From CADCUY01 sp964242735 (GTDB taxonomy: Bacteria > Actinomycetota > Actinomycetes > Actinomycetales > Quadrisphaeraceae): a stretch of 64,000 nt of DNA. Positions within the stretch are counted from its first letter, which is position 1; every line of letters starts with the position of its first letter. The notes beneath the pieces were generated by a model, which was not told the DNA's origin, made no database searches, and was given only the letters and a program-made list of their open reading frames with translations. Location: positions 1-64,000 of the forward strand of contig CAXTAK010000015.1 of the NCBI GenBank assembly GCA_964242735.1, given 5' to 3'. The position numbers and the translations under genes were made by a program. Positions 32,352 through 40,850 of this stretch are shown piece after piece.

Positions 32352-34364
32352 TCACGGCCAGGTGCGCGTGACGGCGATGCCGCTGCCGCCGCCGTCCCAC
32401 TCCCCCGCCAGCCCGACGTCCGTGCGGAGCCCGTAGTCGAACAGCCGGTCCGGCGCGCCGGGGGTGAGGGAGTCGCGCAGGTACCACCGGCCCGCGGCCA
32501 CCACGCCCAGGGTGTCGTCGCCGTCGCCGTCCCAGTCGCCGGGCACCGGGGTGGTGCCGGGGAAGCCGTACCCGATGACCGCCCCCGCGTCACCGGCGGT
32601 GGGCGTGCCGCGCAGGAACCACCGCGAGCCGTCGTAGACCCCGATGCCGTCACGGCCCACGCCGTCCCAGTCACCGGCCACCGGCACCGTGCCGGCGAAG
32701 CCGTAGCGGAAGGTCGCGTCCGGCGCGCCGCCGGTGATGGCGTTGCGCAGCCGCCACGTGCCAGTGGCGGGTTCGTACACGCCCAGGGAGTCCCTCCCGT
32801 CGCCGTCCCAGTCGCCGCACACGGGCAGCAGCGACGCGGAGCCGTAGGAGGTCACCAGCCCCGCCGGGCCCGTGCTGGCCTGCCCGCGCAGGAACCAGGT
32901 GCCCCGGGAGTACACGGCGATGCCGTCGGTGCCGTCACCGTCGAAGTCGCACGCCAGCGCGACGTCGCCCGGTGAGCCGTAGAACACCTGCGCGTCGGCG
33001 CGTCCCGCGGAGGGGTCGGCGCGCAGCTCCCACTGCTTCTCGCGCATCAGCAGCGCCACCCGGTCGCGCAGCGCCGGCAGCGCGGCGTTGAGGTAGGCGC
33101 CCGGGCACTCGGTGCCCCCCACGGAGCGGTGACCGGTGATGACGGGCAGCGCCACCGCCGCCCCGGCCTCGTACAGGGAGGTGCCGCTGCGACCGGCGCT
33201 GGTCAGGACGGCGGTGCCGCGGGGGCTGGAGATGTGCTCCAGACCCATCTTCCACGCGATGACGTCGCCCAGGGCGCGGGTGACGGCCGCGCTGGGCTGC
33301 GCGGTGGAGTAGTTCCCGAGCACCGCGACGCCGAAGCTGTCGGCGTTGAAGCCCGCCGCGTGCGCCCCGAGCACCGAGCGGTCGAGGCCGCCTGCGCGGC
33401 CCTCGAAGACCTGCCCGAACTTGTCGATGAGCATGTTGTAGCCGATGTCGCACCACCCCTGGACCTGGGTGTGGTGGTAGTAGATGCCGCGCATGATCGC
33501 GGCGGACTCCCCCGCGGTGTACGTGTTGGTGCCGGCGGTGTGGTGCACGAAGGCGACCTTCGGGGCGCCGGTGTAGGCGACCTGCGGGCACCTGCTGGTG
33601 CGCAGCGACTCGTCCGCGCCCCACTGGGCGCGGCTGGTCACCGGCGGCAGGCCGACGACGGACGCCGAGGCGCTCGCCGCGGGGTCGGCCGCGGCACGCG
33701 CCCCGGGAGCGTCGGCGTCGGTGGTCTGCGGCTCGATGAGGGTGACCTCGACGTCCTGGGACGCCGCACCGTCTCCGCTGACCCGCACGTCCACGCCGTC
33801 CGCTCCCCCCGAGACCCACAGGGGCTCGGTGGAGACCACGCCGCCGTCGGCTGCGGCGCCGCGGGCGTCGGCGGTGCCGAGGTCGGGGCCGGCGACCTCG
33901 ACGTCGAGGGGGGTCCACTCCGACCACCCGTCGTCGGTGCGCACCCGCACCTCCACCGCGGCGTCCTCGGCGGCGGCCCGCCCGGCGGTTCCCGCGGCCT
34001 CCGGCTGCCAGCTGACGCTGACCATGCGGAAGTCGTCGGTGCCCACCGCGCCGGTGGCCGCGCTCACCGCGGGCTCGTCGGGGGCGGCGCCCCGCTCCTC
34101 GGGCGCCGGCTCCTCGACGGCCCCCTCCGAGGGCGCCGGCACCTCGGGCGCGTCCTGCGGTGGGGCGGCGCCCTCCAGGACAGCGCCCTCGGCCACCTCG
34201 GGCACCTGGAGGGTCTGAGCCTCGGGGGTGACCGGTTCGGGCGCCGCGCTCGCCGGGGCCAGGGGCAGCACGGGCGCCGCGACGCCCGTCGCAGCCAGGA
34301 CCACCGCCACGACGGCTCTCGCCGCCCACGCGCGGGGCGGACGGGTGGTCGAGGTGGTGCGCAC
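32352..34364 (-). CDS. Secreted PGRP-family N-acetylmuramoyl-L-alanine amidase with DWDGDG repeats
   Basis: The 670-residue exported protein has a signal peptide (AVVAVVLAATGVAAPVLPLAPASA), an alanine/proline/glutamate-rich region and a jelly-roll-like segment. A peptidoglycan-recognition/amidase_2 domain lies at about residues 235-420: SRAQWGADESLR, VAFVHHTAGTN with a zinc histidine, FEGRAGGLDRSVLGAHAAGF, and GHRSVGGTECPGAYL with the second histidine and the cysteine. This domain cuts the amide bond between muramic acid and the stem peptide. The C-terminus holds about five repeats of the type GDWDGDGRDSLGVYEPATGT, a VCBS/FG-GAP-like propeller that may bind the wall or a glycan. The GTG start follows GAGGAG. 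Confidence 0.9.
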   Translation of the reverse strand: MRTTSTTRPPRAWAARAVVAVVLAATGVAAPVLPLAPASAAPEPVTPEAQTLQVPEVAEGAVLEGAAPPQDAPEVPAPSEGAVEEPAPEERGAAPDEPAVSAATGAVGTDDFRMVSVSWQPEAAGTAGRAAAEDAAVEVRVRTDDGWSEWTPLDVEVAGPDLGTADARGAAADGGVVSTEPLWVSGGADGVDVRVSGDGAASQDVEVTLIEPQTTDADAPGARAAADPAASASASVVGLPPVTSRAQWGADESLRTSRCPQVAYTGAPKVAFVHHTAGTNTYTAGESAAIMRGIYYHHTQVQGWCDIGYNMLIDKFGQVFEGRAGGLDRSVLGAHAAGFNADSFGVAVLGNYSTAQPSAAVTRALGDVIAWKMGLEHISSPRGTAVLTSAGRSGTSLYEAGAAVALPVITGHRSVGGTECPGAYLNAALPALRDRVALLMREKQWELRADPSAGRADAQVFYGSPGDVALACDFDGDGTDGIAVYSRGTWFLRGQASTGPAGLVTSYGSASLLPVCGDWDGDGRDSLGVYEPATGTWRLRNAITGGAPDATFRYGFAGTVPVAGDWDGVGRDGIGVYDGSRWFLRGTPTAGDAGAVIGYGFPGTTPVPGDWDGDGDDTLGVVAAGRWYLRDSLTPGAPDRLFDYGLRTDVGLAGEWDGGGSGIAVTRTWP

Positions 34365-34532
34365 GTCGGCTCCTCGGGTCAGCTCGTGGTCGTGGAGGGG
34401 GCGCCGGGAGGGGTGAGCACCACCAGCGACCGCTGTCGACGGTACGTCGCCGCGGGGCCCCAGGACAGAGCGGCTCGCGAGTCGGCAGTCACCCGCCGAG
34501 GACCGGAGTGACAGACCGCCGGAGGCGAGCTG

Positions 34533-36488
34533 TCAGGGCACGGGCACGCTCACACCGACGCCCTCGCCCGGGCCGCCCCACCACCCCGGCACCGGTGCGT
34601 GGGTGTCGGCGCCGTAGGCCAGCACCCGGTCCGGTGCGCCGCCCGTGGTGGAGTCGCGCAGCAACCACCGCCCGGCGTCGTACACCCCGAGGGTGGTGTC
34701 CCCGTCGCCGTCCCAGTCCCCGGGCACCGGCAGGGCCGCCGCCCACCCGTACTGCGTGCTGACGTCGGGGGCACCGGGGGTGATGGCGTTGCGCAGCAGC
34801 CACTGCCCGGCGGCGTACACCCCCAGGGTGTCGCGCCCGTCCCCGTCCCAGTCACCGACCACCGGGGACGCCGCCGGCCACCCGTACTGGACGACGGCGC
34901 CGGCCGCCCCCGCGGTGGGGGTGCCGCGCAGGTACCACCGGCCCGTGGCGGGCTCGTAGGCCCCGATGCCGTCGCGCCCGTCCCCGTCCCAGTCCCCGCA
35001 CACCGGGCGCATCGCGGGCGTGCCGTAGGAGAAGGTGGCGTCCGGGCGTCCCGGGGTCAGCGCCGCCCGCACGTCCCAGGTGCCGGCGCGGTACACCGTC
35101 AGCCCGTCGCGCCCGTCCCCGTCGAAGTCGCACGCCAGCGTCGCGTCCCGCGGGCCCCCGTAGCGCACGACCACCTCGGGGTCGCCGCCGGAGGTGGTGG
35201 TGCGCAGCATCCACTGCGTCTCGGCCGCCTGCACGGGGGTGAACCAGTTGGACCACAGGCCCAGGGCCCGCCGCAGCGCGTCCCCGGTGACCACCACGGA
35301 GCCCGCGCTGCCCGAGACGCGCACCGACAGCACCCGCCCGCCGTCCCGCCCCAGGCCGTTGCGGCTCAGCACGGTCATCGACCGGTACTCCCCGATGCCC
35401 GGCCACGCGGCGGTGACCCGCGACGCCGAGACGCTCAGCGACCAGTCGTGGCGCGGGGCCCGGGTGTCGCCGAGGTCCTCCACCGCGGGGAACACGCCGC
35501 CGGCGCTCCACCCGCCGGAGGAGGCGCTGAACTCCGTGCGCGCCACGGCGCCGGTGGTGGTGCGCCGCACCTGCCCGGCGGTCTCGGCGACGGCGCGGTC
35601 GGTGCGCGGGTCCTCCCCCAGCGCTCCCCCGTAGACCTGGCAGCTGTCGGTGTCGCAGCTCTGCGCGTAGGAGGTGCGCCCCTCGGAGCGGCCGTAGGAG
35701 CGGGCCGCGACGGCCTGCGCGCGCAGCGCCGCCATCCCGCGACCGCCGCCGGCGTCACCCCACGACGCCGAGGACTCCCGGGGCACCACCCCGCGCAGGT
35801 AGCTCTCGATCGGCACGTGGTTGACCAGCCGGGAGGTGCCGGCGGCGTCGACGACGGGGCGGAAGCTGCCCCGGTAGGGGCGGTCGGTGTTGCAGACGGT
35901 GAGCATCCTGGTGCGGTCGTCGCCGGGGTCGGCGGGCAGCCACACCGCCGGGGCGGGGCCGACGTCGCGGGCGCCGGGCGCGTCGTCCCCGAAGCACCCG
36001 TTCGTGCGGGTGGTCATGGTCCAGCCCGCGCCGGCGCGGCGGAGGACCACGCCGCTGCCGCCGGGCACCCGGGTGCCCTCGAGCAGGATGTCCTGGCGGG
36101 AGGTCAGGACGATGAGGTCCCGGCCGTCCAGCGCCGTCAGGCGCACGGAGACCTCGTCGTTGCCGATGGTGCCCTCGGTGGTGCCGCCGTAGTAGTGCCC
36201 GAGGATCTGCCGGTGGTCCCACCCGCGGTCCAGGGCGTACCCGTAGGCCCCCCACTGGCTCAGGCCCCGGCCGTGGCCCCACCCGTGCCCGACCAGGCCC
36301 ACGGTAGGGGTGGCGGCGGCCGCGGGCGCGGTCAGGGACCCGGGGAGCAGCACCAGCGCCACCACCGCGGCGGCCAGCGAGCGCCGCAGCCGCGCAGCCG
36401 GCAGTGTCCGCCCCCCCGCGGTCCCCGGCGGCCGCGGGCACGGGGTCGATCCACCGGGTCCGGGCCTGGATCCACCACGCAGGAGCAC
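34533..36488 (-). CDS. Secreted SpoIID/LytB-domain protein with DWDGDG repeats
   Basis: The 651-residue protein has a signal peptide (SLAAAVVALVLLPGSLTAPA) and GHGWGHGRGLSQWGAYGYAL, a typical start of the SpoIID/LytB region. It also has VPIESYLRGVVPRESSASWG and ALRAQAVAARSYG with the conserved catalytic-type residues, and FSASSGGWSAG. SpoIID proteins are lytic transglycosylases that cut glycan strands; in actinobacteria related proteins act in sporulation or growth. The C-terminus has the same repeat module as the neighbouring amidase (for example CGDWDGDGRDGIGAYEPATG). ATG at 36488 leaves a proline-rich head before the signal peptide, so a later start is possible. Confidence 0.88.
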   Translation of the reverse strand: MLLRGGSRPGPGGSTPCPRPPGTAGGRTLPAARLRRSLAAAVVALVLLPGSLTAPAAAATPTVGLVGHGWGHGRGLSQWGAYGYALDRGWDHRQILGHYYGGTTEGTIGNDEVSVRLTALDGRDLIVLTSRQDILLEGTRVPGGSGVVLRRAGAGWTMTTRTNGCFGDDAPGARDVGPAPAVWLPADPGDDRTRMLTVCNTDRPYRGSFRPVVDAAGTSRLVNHVPIESYLRGVVPRESSASWGDAGGGRGMAALRAQAVAARSYGRSEGRTSYAQSCDTDSCQVYGGALGEDPRTDRAVAETAGQVRRTTTGAVARTEFSASSGGWSAGGVFPAVEDLGDTRAPRHDWSLSVSASRVTAAWPGIGEYRSMTVLSRNGLGRDGGRVLSVRVSGSAGSVVVTGDALRRALGLWSNWFTPVQAAETQWMLRTTTSGGDPEVVVRYGGPRDATLACDFDGDGRDGLTVYRAGTWDVRAALTPGRPDATFSYGTPAMRPVCGDWDGDGRDGIGAYEPATGRWYLRGTPTAGAAGAVVQYGWPAASPVVGDWDGDGRDTLGVYAAGQWLLRNAITPGAPDVSTQYGWAAALPVPGDWDGDGDTTLGVYDAGRWLLRDSTTGGAPDRVLAYGADTHAPVPGWWGGPGEGVGVSVPVP

Positions 36489-36564
36489 CGCACGAGGCTG
36501 TCACGGCGCTGGTGCCCCGTGCGGGAGGACACGGCGGGAGGGCGCGGCCCGCTGGGCGCGCGGC

Positions 36565-36570
36565 TACCCT
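36565..36570 (+). promoter_or_regulatory. Possible -10 box of the PAP2-UbiA operon
   Basis: TACCCT lies 35 bases ahead of the PAP2 GTG start; transcription from here would give a short leader carrying GGAG five bases before the start codon. Confidence 0.4.
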
Positions 36571-36605
36571 CGGGTGCGCTGCTGACCGACACCGACGGAG
36601 TCCCC

Positions 36606-37193
36606 GTGCCCCCGCGCGACACCCCCGCACCCCCGCCCGCGACCCGCCCTCCCGCGCACCGCGGTGGCGGCGGCCTGCGCTCGCTGGAGCTCGCAGCCGT
36701 GGCTGCCGTGCAGCGCCGGGCCGGTGGCGCCCGCGTGGTCGGGGCGGCCCGCACCGCCGGTGCCTTCGGTGACCACGCCGCGGGGTGGCTCGCGCTGGGG
36801 GCGGTGGGATGGCTGGTGGACCGCCCGCGCCGCGCCGGGTGGGCCAGGGCCGGCACCGCCGTCCTCGGGGCCCACGCGCTGACGGTGGTGGTCAAGCGGG
36901 TGCTGCGACGGGCCCGGCCCGGCGGCGCGGGCATCACCGTGCACGCGTCCACCCCCGGTCGGCTCAGCTTCCCCAGCTCCCACGCCGCCTCGACCACGGC
37001 GGCGGCGCTGGCCTACGGCGGGCTCCTCGGGGGCGCGTGGGCGCGGGGGGCGCTGCTGCTCGCCCCGCTCATGGGCGCCTCCCGCCTCGTGCTGGGCCTG
37101 CACTTCCCCACCGACGTCGCGGTCGGGACGGCGGTGGGCGCGCTCGCCGGCCGCTGGGCGCTGCGCCAGGGCTCGGGCAGGGGCTCCCGGTGA
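36606..37193 (+). CDS. PAP2-family membrane phosphatase (arabinogalactan locus, Rv3807c-like)
   Basis: The 195-residue membrane protein has all three PAP2 motifs: KRVLRRARP, PSSHAAS and SRLVLGLHFPTDV. Between them lie hydrophobic helices. PAP2 enzymes remove phosphate from lipid phosphates. A PAP2 gene directly before ubiA is the arrangement of Mycobacterium (Rv3807c-Rv3806c), where it is proposed to dephosphorylate decaprenylphosphoryl-phosphoribose to the arabinan precursor. The stop overlaps the next start as GTGA, supporting a joint job. GTG at 36606 was chosen for its GGAG five bases upstream. Confidence 0.9.
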   Translation: MPPRDTPAPPPATRPPAHRGGGGLRSLELAAVAAVQRRAGGARVVGAARTAGAFGDHAAGWLALGAVGWLVDRPRRAGWARAGTAVLGAHALTVVVKRVLRRARPGGAGITVHASTPGRLSFPSSHAASTTAAALAYGGLLGGAWARGALLLAPLMGASRLVLGLHFPTDVAVGTAVGALAGRWALRQGSGRGSR

Positions 37194-38095
37194 CCACCAC
37201 GAGCGCCCGGGTCACCGGCGGCAGCCCCACCCGCGGCCCGGGCAGCGCCGTGGGCGGGCTGGTGCGCACCATGCGCCCGCGGCAGTGGATCAAGAACGTC
37301 CTCGTGGTCGCCGCACCGCTGGCCGCCAGCCGGCTCTTCGAGCCCGCGGTGGCGGTCTCGACGCTGATCGCCTTCGTCGCCTTCTGCCTCGCGGCGTCCG
37401 CGGTGTACCTGCTCAACGACGCCCTCGACGTCGAGGCCGACCGCGCCCACCCCACCAAGCGCACCCGGCCGATCGCGGCCGGGGCCGTGCCGCTGGGGGC
37501 GGCCTACGCGACGTCGGGGGCGCTGGCGCTCGCCGGGCTGGGGATGGCGCTGCTGGCCTCGAGCGACCTCGCGCTGCTCATCGCCCTGTACCTGGGTGTG
37601 CAGGTGGCGTACTGCCTGCGCCTGAAGCACGAGCCGGTCCTCGACATCGCGGTCGTGGCGTCGGGGTTCCTGCTGCGGGCCATCGCCGGCGGGGTGGCGA
37701 GCGGCATCGAGCTCTCGCAGTGGTTCCTGCTGGTCACCGCCTTCGGGTCGCTGTTCATGGTGTCGGGGAAGCGGTACTCCGAGAAGCGCCTGGCGGGCAC
37801 GGGCACGGGGGCCACGCGGGCCTCGCTGCTGCGCTACACCGAGACGTACCTGCGCTTCGTGTGGTCGCTGTCGGCCGCGGTGATGATCACGGCGTACGGG
37901 CTGTGGGCCTTCGAGATCGCCGGCACCCTGTCGACGGTCTCCATCGTCCCGTTCGTGCTCGCCGTGCTGCGCTACGCCGTCGACATCGACAGCGGCGCCG
38001 CCGGCGCCCCCGAGGACGTGGCGCTGCGGGACCGGGTGCTGCAGGTGCTGGCCCTCACCTGGCTGGCCTGCTTCGCGCTCGGGGTCTACCTGTAG
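37190..38095 (+). CDS. ubiA: Decaprenyl-phosphate phosphoribosyltransferase (UbiA family)
   Basis: This 301-residue protein transfers 5-phosphoribose from PRPP to decaprenyl phosphate, the first committed step toward the arabinose donor of arabinogalactan. It has about nine membrane helices and the two aspartate-rich UbiA motifs: NDALDVEADRAHPTKRTRPI and, later, DIAVVASGFLLRAIAGG. MRPRQWIKNVLVVAAPLAAS is the family N-terminal signature. Match to the mycobacterial enzyme is supported by the coupled PAP2 gene and by the Emb gene nearby. It converges with the GT4 gene, with 10 bases between stops. Confidence 0.93.
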   Translation: MTTTSARVTGGSPTRGPGSAVGGLVRTMRPRQWIKNVLVVAAPLAASRLFEPAVAVSTLIAFVAFCLAASAVYLLNDALDVEADRAHPTKRTRPIAAGAVPLGAAYATSGALALAGLGMALLASSDLALLIALYLGVQVAYCLRLKHEPVLDIAVVASGFLLRAIAGGVASGIELSQWFLLVTAFGSLFMVSGKRYSEKRLAGTGTGATRASLLRYTETYLRFVWSLSAAVMITAYGLWAFEIAGTLSTVSIVPFVLAVLRYAVDIDSGAAGAPEDVALRDRVLQVLALTWLACFALGVYL

Positions 38096-38105
38096 CGGCC
38101 CTCCG

Positions 38106-39278
38106 TCAGCGCTGCGCGCCGACCTCCTCGAACAGCGCCCCGTACGCCGCCACGGTGCGCTCGACCCCGTAGATCGCCCGTGCGGCGGCGGCGACGTCGG
38201 CCTGCGGCGGCGGTGCGTCGCGCAGCGCCCGCAGGCCCGCCGCGATCGACGCCGCGTCGCGGGGGGCCGCGATGGCCCCGTAGCCGGTGCGCAGGACCGG
38301 CTGGCGCACCCCGGGCAGGTCTGAGGCGAGCTCGGGCACCCCGGTCATCATCGCCTCGACAGCCGCGATGCCGAACGCCTCGAAGGCGTTCACCGAGGGC
38401 AGGGCGAAGACGTCGAGGGAGGCGTAGAGGTCCGCGAGGGCCGCGTCGGGCACGAATCCCAGCACCCTGATGCGGTCGTCGCCGCCGATGGCGGCCCGCA
38501 CCGCCTCGATGACGCTGCCGCCGGCGACCGCGGCGAAGTCACCGGCGATGAGCAGCCGCGCGTCCGGGTCGTCCAGGGCCTGGAAGCCCTGCACGAGGTG
38601 GTGCACGCCCTTCTCCTCCACGATGCGCCCGAGGAAGCCGACGTGGAAGCCGTCGCCGTCGCGGAACCGCGGGCTGCCCCCGGCGCGGTCGAGGCAGGGC
38701 GCGGGGATCTCCCGCTCCTTGCCCGCCATCGCCGACCACAGGCGGCTGTGGTGGGCGTAGTCCTCGCTCGTCACCCCCACCGCCTGGGCCCGCGCCATCG
38801 CCAGGCGGGAGGAGGCGTCGACCGCCAGGCGCTGGGCGGCGTTCGCCGGGCCGGGCGGCAGGGAGACGTCGCACTGGTACGTCAGGACCACCGGTGCCCT
38901 GCTGGCCACCGCCACCGGCCCCGCCTCGAGCATGGGCAGGTGGAGGTTCAGCACGCCCGCGCCGCGGGTCTCGCGGGCGACGGCGGCGAGGAAGCCGGGG
39001 CTGATGGCGCCCTTGCCCACGCGCAGGGCCACGGGGGTGCGGATGACGCGGACGCCGTCGAGGACCTCCTCGCGGGGCAGGGCGGGGTCGTGGCGGGTGG
39101 CGACGACGGTGACGCGGGCCCCGCGGGCCGCCAGGCCCACGGCGACGTCGCGGGCGGCGTTGGTCAGCCCGCTGACGTACGGGGCGTAGTAGGTCAGCGC
39201 CATCACCACGTCGGCCGGCGCGTCCGGGACGTGTGGTGCGGGGCCTGGCGCGTCGGCAGCAGGCTGGTCAGCGGTCAC
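38106..39278 (-). CDS. GT4-family glycosyltransferase
   Basis: The 390-residue protein has a GT-B fold: an N-terminal acceptor domain (LTYYAPYVSGLTNAARDVAV, with a glycine-rich loop after the first strand) and a C-terminal donor domain. The donor domain shows FHVGFLGRIVEEKGVHHLVQ, ARLLIAGDFAAV and the EX7E motif in SVNAFEAFGIAAVEAMMTGV. GT4 enzymes use nucleotide sugars and retain the anomeric configuration. Acceptor and donor are unknown; the neighbours (flippase-like protein, PAP2, UbiA, Emb) suggest a cell-envelope glycan. Its first 11 bases overlap the end of the flippase-like gene, so the two are co-transcribed. Confidence 0.88.
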   Translation of the reverse strand: MTADQPAADAPGPAPHVPDAPADVVMALTYYAPYVSGLTNAARDVAVGLAARGARVTVVATRHDPALPREEVLDGVRVIRTPVALRVGKGAISPGFLAAVARETRGAGVLNLHLPMLEAGPVAVASRAPVVLTYQCDVSLPPGPANAAQRLAVDASSRLAMARAQAVGVTSEDYAHHSRLWSAMAGKEREIPAPCLDRAGGSPRFRDGDGFHVGFLGRIVEEKGVHHLVQGFQALDDPDARLLIAGDFAAVAGGSVIEAVRAAIGGDDRIRVLGFVPDAALADLYASLDVFALPSVNAFEAFGIAAVEAMMTGVPELASDLPGVRQPVLRTGYGAIAAPRDAASIAAGLRALRDAPPPQADVAAAARAIYGVERTVAAYGALFEEVGAQR

Positions 39279-40734
39279 CGTCGGCCTCCTCGGTGCGGGC
39301 GGACTCCTGGTCCTGGGCGGACGGGCGCCCGTGCCGGTCGGCGCGGGCGTGGCGGAGCAGCAGCACCATAGCCAGCACCCACCCCGCGGCCGACCCGGCG
39401 GCGAACGCCCACTCCACGCGCGGCAGGGGGCTCAGCCCACCACCGAGTGCGAAGACCGCGGCGGCGACGGCGAGGCCGGCGGCGTAGGACAGGCCCGACC
39501 CGAGGTGGTGGCCGGCGGCCACGTTGGCCTGGGCGCTGACGAGCAGGCCCACGTGGGCGGCGACGCCGACCACCATCAGCGCGAGGTCACCGTCGGGCAC
39601 GGCAGCGGTGCGCGGGAACAGCGCGGTGAGGACGTCGGACCCCAGCCACGCCGCGATGCCCCCGCCGACCGCGGCGATGACCGCGACGAGCGCGGCGACG
39701 GCCAGCAGCAGGCGCACCAGAGCGTCCAGGCGCCCCGCGGCGACCATCGCGGCCATCGGCGGCACCAGCGCCCCCTGCACCGGCACGGCCATGAACAGCG
39801 GCACCCGCGCGAGGGTGAAGGCGAAGACGAAAGCGGCTACCTGACCCGGTGCGGCGAGGGCCTGCACGAGCAGCACCGGGGCGGCCAGCAGCAGCTGGGC
39901 GCACACCGCGGCCAGGAACAGCGGGGCGATGCGCCGGGCCAGCGCGCCGGGCCGCCCCCACCCGCCGGTCGCCGCCCCGGTGCTGTCGGGGGGCGGACGG
40001 CCGGCGCGGCGGGCCGCCGGCACGCACACCAGGTGGGCGAGCAGCAGGGGCAGCAGCAGGCTGAGGGAGAACAGCGCCGCCGAGGGGCGCACCACGGCCA
40101 GTGCCAGGGCACCGGCGACGGCCACCCGCAGCACCGAGTCCACGGCGATGGTGGCCGCGAACGCGGTGGGCCGCCCACCGCCGAGCAGCGCCCCGCGCAC
40201 CCAGAACTGCAGCGCGGAGACCACCGCGACCCCCGCGGTGGCAGCCACCAGGAGCCCGCTGCCGGTGAACAGCTCGCGCAGCGGCACCACCGCCGCCGCG
40301 ACGAGCGCGACCACCACGGCCGCCACGGCCGCGGCGACGACCGCGGCCTCGCGCAGCGCCGCGGTGGTGTCGCGGCGGTGGGCGAGGGTGCGGGCCAGCT
40401 CGGACTCCAGGGGTTGGAACGCCCCGAAGCCGATGAGCAGGGACAGCGTGTAGAAGACGACGAGCCGGTCGGCGGCGACCGGGTCCAGGGCGGCCTCGAC
40501 GACCCGGAAGTACGCGAAGACGGCCACCCCCGCCAGGGCGCTGGCGCCGATCACCCCGACACCGGCCGGCAGCAGCCCCGACCGCGCTGCGCGCCGTGAC
40601 TGCGATGCCCGCCCCGACCGCGTTGCGCGCCGTGACCGCGATGCCCGCCCCGACCCCGCTGCCCACCCCGGCCGGCGGTGACGACCCGCCGGCGGCGTGC
40701 GGCGGTCACGGGGGCCCAGCTCCGCCTCCGGCAC
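39268..40734 (-). CDS. Polytopic flippase-like membrane protein (MOP/Wzx type)
   Basis: The 488-residue protein has about twelve to fourteen membrane helices after a basic head, for example VGVIGASALAGVAVFAYFRV, LVVFYTLSLLIGFGAFQPLE and AAVVAAAVAAVVVALVAAAV. The pattern fits the polysaccharide-exporter/MurJ-like superfamily that flips lipid-linked sugars. No specific family motif could be assigned, so the substrate is open. The head contains a 36-bp tandem repeat encoding arginine/serine residues (RASRSRRATRSG type). GTG at 40734 follows a TACCGT box by seven bases; the frame is open further upstream but without conservation. Co-transcribed with the GT4 gene. Confidence 0.75.
   Translation of the reverse strand: MPEAELGPRDRRTPPAGRHRRPGWAAGSGRASRSRRATRSGRASQSRRAARSGLLPAGVGVIGASALAGVAVFAYFRVVEAALDPVAADRLVVFYTLSLLIGFGAFQPLESELARTLAHRRDTTAALREAAVVAAAVAAVVVALVAAAVVPLRELFTGSGLLVAATAGVAVVSALQFWVRGALLGGGRPTAFAATIAVDSVLRVAVAGALALAVVRPSAALFSLSLLLPLLLAHLVCVPAARRAGRPPPDSTGAATGGWGRPGALARRIAPLFLAAVCAQLLLAAPVLLVQALAAPGQVAAFVFAFTLARVPLFMAVPVQGALVPPMAAMVAAGRLDALVRLLLAVAALVAVIAAVGGGIAAWLGSDVLTALFPRTAAVPDGDLALMVVGVAAHVGLLVSAQANVAAGHHLGSGLSYAAGLAVAAAVFALGGGLSPLPRVEWAFAAGSAAGWVLAMVLLLRHARADRHGRPSAQDQESARTEEADGDR
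40575..40655. repeat. 36-bp tandem repeat at the start of the flippase-like gene
   Basis: Two copies of a 36-base unit (40575-40610 and 40611-40646, starting GCCCCGACCGCG on the plus strand and differing at two positions) are followed by a short partial third. The unit is a multiple of three and encodes a basic 12-residue repeat in the cytoplasmic head. Confidence 0.9.
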
Positions 40735-40741
40735 CGTCCCC

Positions 40742-40747
40742 ACGGTA
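40742..40747 (-). promoter_or_regulatory. -10 box for a near-leaderless flippase transcript
   Basis: TACCGT on the minus strand ends seven bases before the GTG at 40734 (an in-frame GTG also overlaps the box itself). It fits the leaderless pattern seen at several other genes here, one base longer than the rest. Confidence 0.45.
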
Positions 40748-40782
40748 GGGGTCGCGGTCGGGGAGGGCCCACGTGATCGCTG

Positions 40783-40788
40783 TAGCCT
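40783..40788 (+). promoter_or_regulatory. Possible -10 box of the arabinosyltransferase gene
   Basis: TAGCCT lies 62 bases before the GTG start, giving a leader that includes GGAGGG. It is back to back with the flippase promoter, about 40 bases away. Confidence 0.4.
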
Positions 40789-40850
40789 GCCGACGCCGCG
40801 GGACCGCGGGGGCTGACGGGCTCGACCGCGAGCAGGACCGGAGGGTGTGC

